Source: Clostridia bacterium
GTDB lineage: Bacteria > Bacillota > Clostridia > Oscillospirales > Oscillospiraceae
Assembly: GCA_009929315.1 (NCBI GenBank)
Contig: SAAS01000007.1
Coordinates: 62,001-126,000 of the forward strand
Length of the DNA: 64,000 nt
Direction: 5' to 3'
Part shown: positions 60,602-64,000 of the stretch, piece after piece
How positions within the stretch are numbered: the stretch's first letter is position 1
Layout of the letters: each line of letters begins with the position of its first letter
Made by a program: the position numbers and the translations under genes
The notes under the pieces: model-generated
Database searches by the model: none
What the model was told of the DNA's origin: nothing
What the model saw: only the letters and a program-made list of their open reading frames with translations

Positions 60602-60927
60602 CTGCCGTTCAAACTGTTATAATGATTCTGGCGATTGCGCTCGGAACGATGATAACCCGCTTTACGCCGTTTCTGCTTTTTCCGGAAAGGAAAGAGCCTC
60701 CTAAAATAATACTCTACCTCGGGAGGGTTCTGCCGCCGGCTATGATGGGGCTGTTGGTCGTATATTGCCTTAAAGCTGTTTCGATCGTCGAAGCGCCGCA
60801 CGGGCTCCCCGAACTGATTGCCATTGCGGTCATCGTTGTGCTGCACAAATGGAAAGACAATGTGCTTTTAAGTATCGGCGGCGGCACGCTTGTTTATATG
60901 GTTCTGGTTCAGGCGGTATTTGTCTAG
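60592..60927 (+). CDS. azlD: AzlD-type branched-chain amino acid exporter subunit
   Basis: The 111-residue protein has four hydrophobic spans and the AzlD pattern ALGTMITRFTPFLLFP near the start and LGRVLPPAMMGLLVVYCLK in the middle. It overlaps azlC by 10 bases, so the subunits are translationally coupled. It is the small partner of the exporter. Confidence 0.93.
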   Translation: MHLTAVQTVIMILAIALGTMITRFTPFLLFPERKEPPKIILYLGRVLPPAMMGLLVVYCLKAVSIVEAPHGLPELIAIAVIVVLHKWKDNVLLSIGGGTLVYMVLVQAVFV

Positions 60928-60934
60928 CACAAAT

Positions 60935-60967
60935 AAGGAAGCTCGGCGCAACGCGCCGAGCTTCCTT
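60935..60967. terminator. Hairpin terminator after azlD, palindrome copy 2
   Basis: A perfect 15-bp stem (60935-60949 with 60953-60967) with an AAC loop lies between the convergent azlD and secA2 genes. Eleven bases of the arm are identical to the hairpin at 58536-58568. Confidence 0.7.
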
Positions 60968-60996
60968 CTATTAAAATACTATTCTTTCGTGCTGTA

Positions 60997-63351
60997 TCAC
61001 CGAGAATTTTTGCGGTGAAGTCTCAGCTTATCAACCAGCAATTGCACGAAGAAGAGAGGCGCCGCAAATGCCATGGCTCCAATGGCGCTCGATCCTCCAA
61101 GGAAATTTTGAAGCTCGGAGCCGTCATGGACTAAATAGGTTTTTGTGGCGGTTGGACCGACAATATTCATTTCCTCCAAATCAATCAGCCCCTCTTTGAT
61201 AACGACCGAATCAAAAACACCCAGAACGAGCTCATAAATATGCTTTTGCAGGGAATCAAAGCCGTCGGTCAGTTTCTGATTGTAGTACGCATGAGGATTT
61301 CCTTTTGTAACGCTTATCATTTTAATCTCATCCATAACGCTCTCAATGTAAAGCAGATGCTCGCTCCAGCACTTGTTGATTGCATAAAGCTCGATTTGCT
61401 TTTGCGCGCGAAGAAACTCGCTCTCCGACACTTCAGCCAGAAGCTCCTCAAACCTTTCGGGCCTCTCTTTTTCCAAAAGCGACAGTCTTATGCGCTCGAA
61501 TAAAATATCTTCGCGTTTTTTGTAAACCAAGCGCCTTTGCTCCTCAACGATTCTGGAATACTTTGAAAGCGTGGTTTTCGCGTCAAAGGTCTGCACCTCA
61601 ACGATTTTTTGAGTTCTTATTACTGCCTTTGCAAGTTCTTTGTTTTGCAGAGGTCCGTTATCGCTCACATTCTTGTATTTTTCCGGTATAACCTCCGATA
61701 GCCCGTATTTAACCACAAGATCGTCCGTCAGGCTTATAAAGAACCTGCTCTTCCCTGGATCGCCCTGCCTGCCGGCACGGCCCCGAAGCTGATTATCGAT
61801 GCGCCTGCTTTCATGTCTGTTGGTTCCGATTACATAAAGACCGCCCAGCGCACGAACCTCCTCTGCGCGCTGCGCATTTGCTCCGCCGAGCGCAATATCC
61901 ACTCCGCGTCCGGCCATGTTTGTTGAAATCGTGACTGCTCCCAGCATACCCGCATCTGCGATGATTCTCGCTTCCTCGGCATCCTGCTTTGCGTTCAAAA
62001 CGCACATCTGACTGATACTCTCTCGCAGCATGTCCGCTAAAAGCTCCGACTCCTCAATACTGCAGGTGCCTATGAGTATCGGCTGCCCTGTCACATTCAC
62101 TTTTTTAACTTCCTCAACAATTGCACGGTACTTATCTTGCTTAGTCGCGAAGATATAATCTCTATGATCCACTCTGATACACGGCTTGTTTGGGGGAATT
62201 ACCGTGACGCTTTTATTATAGAACTTCAAAAATTCGGCTCCCGCGCTGCGGGCTGTACCGGTCATCCCGCAGAAACCCTTATAAAGACTCAAAAAGTTCG
62301 AAAGAGTAATGCTGTTCATTATCTCCCCTTTGGCTTTTTGTGTTAAGCCCTCTTTCAGCTCAACTGCGGTTTGAAGCTCGTCCGTCCATTGACGGTTTAT
62401 AGCGATTCGTCCCGTATACTTGTCGATAATAAGCACTTCATTGTCCTTGACAATATAATCCACATCTCTTTTCAGGAGATATTCTGCCTGCAAAATAGCC
62501 TCTGCTTTTTCAATAACCGCTAAGTTCCTGTCCTCATAAATATCACCGAGCCCAAGGCTATCCTCAAGGGAGATTATTCCGGTTTCATCAAGATATATGG
62601 AGCTTTCGTGCTCGTCTGTATTGAAATCAACGCCTCTTTGCATTTTTTTGACGGCTTCGTATATTCGCTTATCAATTTCAAGCGTTGACACTTCGTTTCC
62701 CGAAATGACGAGAGGGATTCTGGCCTCATCTATGAGGATTGAATCGACCTCGTCGACAACCGCAAAATTAAAAGGGCGCTGAACAACTGAAGCTGTGTCG
62801 TAAGCTAAGAAGCTTCGGAGATAATCGAAGCCCGCCTCTTTTGCCGTTATATAGCATACGTCCGAAGCATACGCAAGCCTTCTTTCGGCTCTGTCTGTTA
62901 ATTCCGTTATGTAGCTTACCGACACCTCCAGCAAATCATATACCGGTTTCATCCACAAGGCGTCCCTTTGAGCCAGATAATCGTTCACTGTTAAGACCTG
63001 AACGCCTTCACCGGTGAGGGACATTAAATACGCGGTAAAAACCGCGACCAAGGTTTTCCCTTCTCCTGTCGGCAGCTCGATTATCTGTCCCTGTGCCATA
63101 GCAATCGCCGCTAAGAGCTGAACGTCATGCGGCGTTATTCCAAGCGCTTTTTTAACCGCCGTGTTAACCAGCGCAAAGGCCTCCGGCAAAAGCTCCTGAC
63201 AATTTTCTCCGTCTTCGGCGCGTCTTTTTAAGGCTTGCGATGCACTTTTTATTTGTTCGTTTTCATATCCTTCCGTATAGAATTTTTTTATGCTGCATAA
63301 GGTTTTATTTAGGGGTTTAAGATCGTATTCGATGTTATTTCTGTTAACCAT
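60997..63351 (-). CDS. secA2: Accessory SecA2-like preprotein translocase ATPase
   Basis: The 784-residue motor has Walker A LPTGEGKTLV (about residue 90), the DEAD-type VVDEVDSILIDEARIPLVIS, the MTGTA motif and the NQLRGRAGRQGDPGKSRFFISL motif VI. The C-terminal zinc-binding and SecB-binding tail of SecA1 is absent; instead there is a hydrophobic stretch (SAIGAMAFAAPLFFVQLLV). The length and tail place it among accessory SecA proteins. A small membrane protein and a secreted stalk-domain protein are just upstream on the same strand and may be its clients. Confidence 0.85.
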   Translation of the reverse strand: MVNRNNIEYDLKPLNKTLCSIKKFYTEGYENEQIKSASQALKRRAEDGENCQELLPEAFALVNTAVKKALGITPHDVQLLAAIAMAQGQIIELPTGEGKTLVAVFTAYLMSLTGEGVQVLTVNDYLAQRDALWMKPVYDLLEVSVSYITELTDRAERRLAYASDVCYITAKEAGFDYLRSFLAYDTASVVQRPFNFAVVDEVDSILIDEARIPLVISGNEVSTLEIDKRIYEAVKKMQRGVDFNTDEHESSIYLDETGIISLEDSLGLGDIYEDRNLAVIEKAEAILQAEYLLKRDVDYIVKDNEVLIIDKYTGRIAINRQWTDELQTAVELKEGLTQKAKGEIMNSITLSNFLSLYKGFCGMTGTARSAGAEFLKFYNKSVTVIPPNKPCIRVDHRDYIFATKQDKYRAIVEEVKKVNVTGQPILIGTCSIEESELLADMLRESISQMCVLNAKQDAEEARIIADAGMLGAVTISTNMAGRGVDIALGGANAQRAEEVRALGGLYVIGTNRHESRRIDNQLRGRAGRQGDPGKSRFFISLTDDLVVKYGLSEVIPEKYKNVSDNGPLQNKELAKAVIRTQKIVEVQTFDAKTTLSKYSRIVEEQRRLVYKKREDILFERIRLSLLEKERPERFEELLAEVSESEFLRAQKQIELYAINKCWSEHLLYIESVMDEIKMISVTKGNPHAYYNQKLTDGFDSLQKHIYELVLGVFDSVVIKEGLIDLEEMNIVGPTATKTYLVHDGSELQNFLGGSSAIGAMAFAAPLFFVQLLVDKLRLHRKNSR

Positions 63352-63399
63352 TTTTTAATTTCTCCATTTCAAATTATTTGATTCTGTATGGAGAAATTT

Positions 63400-63600
63400 T
63401 TATTCTTTCTTCTGTATTACCGATTTATCTGTTATTAGGCAATAGAGAACGCCGCACAGCGCCGGTATCAGGGCGGCACAGAGCAGTATCGCGGGGGGTA
63501 ATAGCAGAACGGAAACGAAGATGGTAACCATAGCGATAATAAATAACGTGAGCTTCAGTATGCAGTAACACAAACAGGCTTCACCTATATTTCTTTTCAA
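63400..63600 (-). CDS. Small membrane protein next to secA2
   Basis: A TTG start at 63600 is preferred because AAGGAGGG lies just upstream of it, giving 66 residues; the frame could also begin at 63618. There are two hydrophobic segments (about residues 8-50), cysteines in EACLCYCIL and a charged C-terminus. No family is recognised. Its position between the stalk-domain gene and secA2 suggests it may belong to the same export system. Confidence 0.6.
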   Translation of the reverse strand: MKRNIGEACLCYCILKLTLFIIAMVTIFVSVLLLPPAILLCAALIPALCGVLYCLITDKSVIQKKE

Positions 63601-63683
63601 ACGGCTCCCTCCTTCCAAAACGGCTTAACACCTTCCGCGCTTTGTCCTGTCGACGCTTCTATCTTTGTGTTTAAGAATTGTTA

Positions 63684-64000
63684 TTATGAGCTGTATCCGA
63701 TACTCGTGTCAATGCCGATCGTGCCGGTTTTTCCGTCCCAAGTAACACCAACATCTATTACCGCAGCGACATCCCTAAGCTTAAAGTAGTTGAATCCATA
63801 AATATTATAGGCTTGTAAATCGACTTCACCGCCATTGTAAGTGACTTTAACCGTGGATAATTTAGCTTTTTCGCTGGTCTTCCGGTTGGATACAGTCAAT
63901 TCACCGCCTAAGGGCGTATAAGCTTTCCCTCCGGAAATGCTTATTGTGTTAGTCGAAGAATCATACTCGACCTGAAAGGCTTTTCCCGTTTCGCGCAAGA
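63684..64000 (-). CDS. Copper amine oxidase N-terminal (stalk) domain protein, truncated at window edge
   Basis: The frame is open to the right edge, so the N-terminus, including any signal peptide, is outside the window. The visible 105 residues contain FQVEYDSSTNTISISGGKAYTP followed by YNIYGFNYFKLRDVAAVID and ending with VTWDGKTGTIGIDTS. This is the pattern of secreted stalk domains of Gram-positive bacteria, which attach to the wall or membrane. Its location beside secA2 suggests it may be an exported substrate. Confidence 0.8.
   Translation of the reverse strand, partial: LRETGKAFQVEYDSSTNTISISGGKAYTPLGGELTVSNRKTSEKAKLSTVKVTYNGGEVDLQAYNIYGFNYFKLRDVAAVIDVGVTWDGKTGTIGIDTSIGYSS

Noticed and set aside
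1..64000. CRISPR arrays, rRNA genes and additional tRNA genes
   Set aside because: No regularly spaced repeats, rRNA segments or second cloverleaf were found by eye on either strand.

Overview
The window is a mid-GC chromosomal segment from an anaerobic, Gram-positive, probably spore-forming member of the Clostridia (an Oscillospirales-like organism is my best guess). The evidence is strong GGAGG-type ribosome binding sites, many lipoproteins with Gram-positive lipoboxes, a BofA/YaaL pair, YugP, YitT and DUF4358 proteins, a clostridial-type topoisomerase IV pair, an oxygen-sensitive 2-hydroxyacyl-CoA dehydratase family protein, a flavodiiron protein and a ferredoxin-containing aldo/keto reductase.

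Positions 1-3.9 kb hold the end of a BceAB-type ABC transporter and a condensation-fold acyltransferase. Positions 4.1-14.6 kb form a dense plus-strand housekeeping block: pyruvate kinase, UvrB, DNA polymerase I, RimI, the t6A genes tsaD-tsaE-tsaB, Upp and a dehydratase-family protein. Positions 14.7-16.5 kb run on the minus strand: a hypothetical protein, a GNAT and a rhomboid-like protein. Positions 16.8-26.9 kb return to the plus strand: MetK, an RlmB-type methyltransferase, a large protein that looks like a degenerate P-type ATPase, an EF-G paralogue and three secreted or lipoprotein genes.

At 27.2 kb a tRNA-Pro(GGG) gene is followed by the last codons of a tyrosine recombinase gene fused directly to an excisionase gene. 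This is the scar of an integrated element. The AT-rich stretch to about 32.9 kb carries small membrane proteins and a three-gene set (short-chain dehydrogenase, phytoene-desaturase-like flavoprotein, tocopherol-cyclase-like protein) that reads as an acquired lipid or isoprenoid-type pathway. A sequence resembling the tRNA-proximal end recurs at about 32.78-32.87 kb and may mark the other boundary.

Positions 33-47.6 kb carry mixed metabolic and envelope genes: two Fe-S proteins, an LRR lipoprotein, a zinc peptidase, a D-aminoacylase-like hydrolase, a flavodiiron protein, thioredoxin, a Crp/Fnr regulator, GalE and a MATE pump. Positions 47.8-54.2 kb hold a minus-strand run: topoisomerase IV B and A, YitT and a transglutaminase-like lipoprotein. 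Positions 54.5-55.1 kb hold YaaL and BofA, followed by a probable free-standing structured RNA on the minus strand. Positions 55.7-60.9 kb contain small cupin, regulator and racemase genes and an HTH-cupin/AzlCD locus with repeated operator-like sites. The window ends with an accessory SecA2-like ATPase, a small membrane protein and a truncated stalk-domain protein.

The most unusual items are the pseudo-P-type ATPase, the tRNA-Pro island with its desaturase/cyclase set, the unassigned structured RNA, and several proteins whose catalytic motifs appear to be lost (rhomboid, transglutaminase, Pol I proofreading domain).
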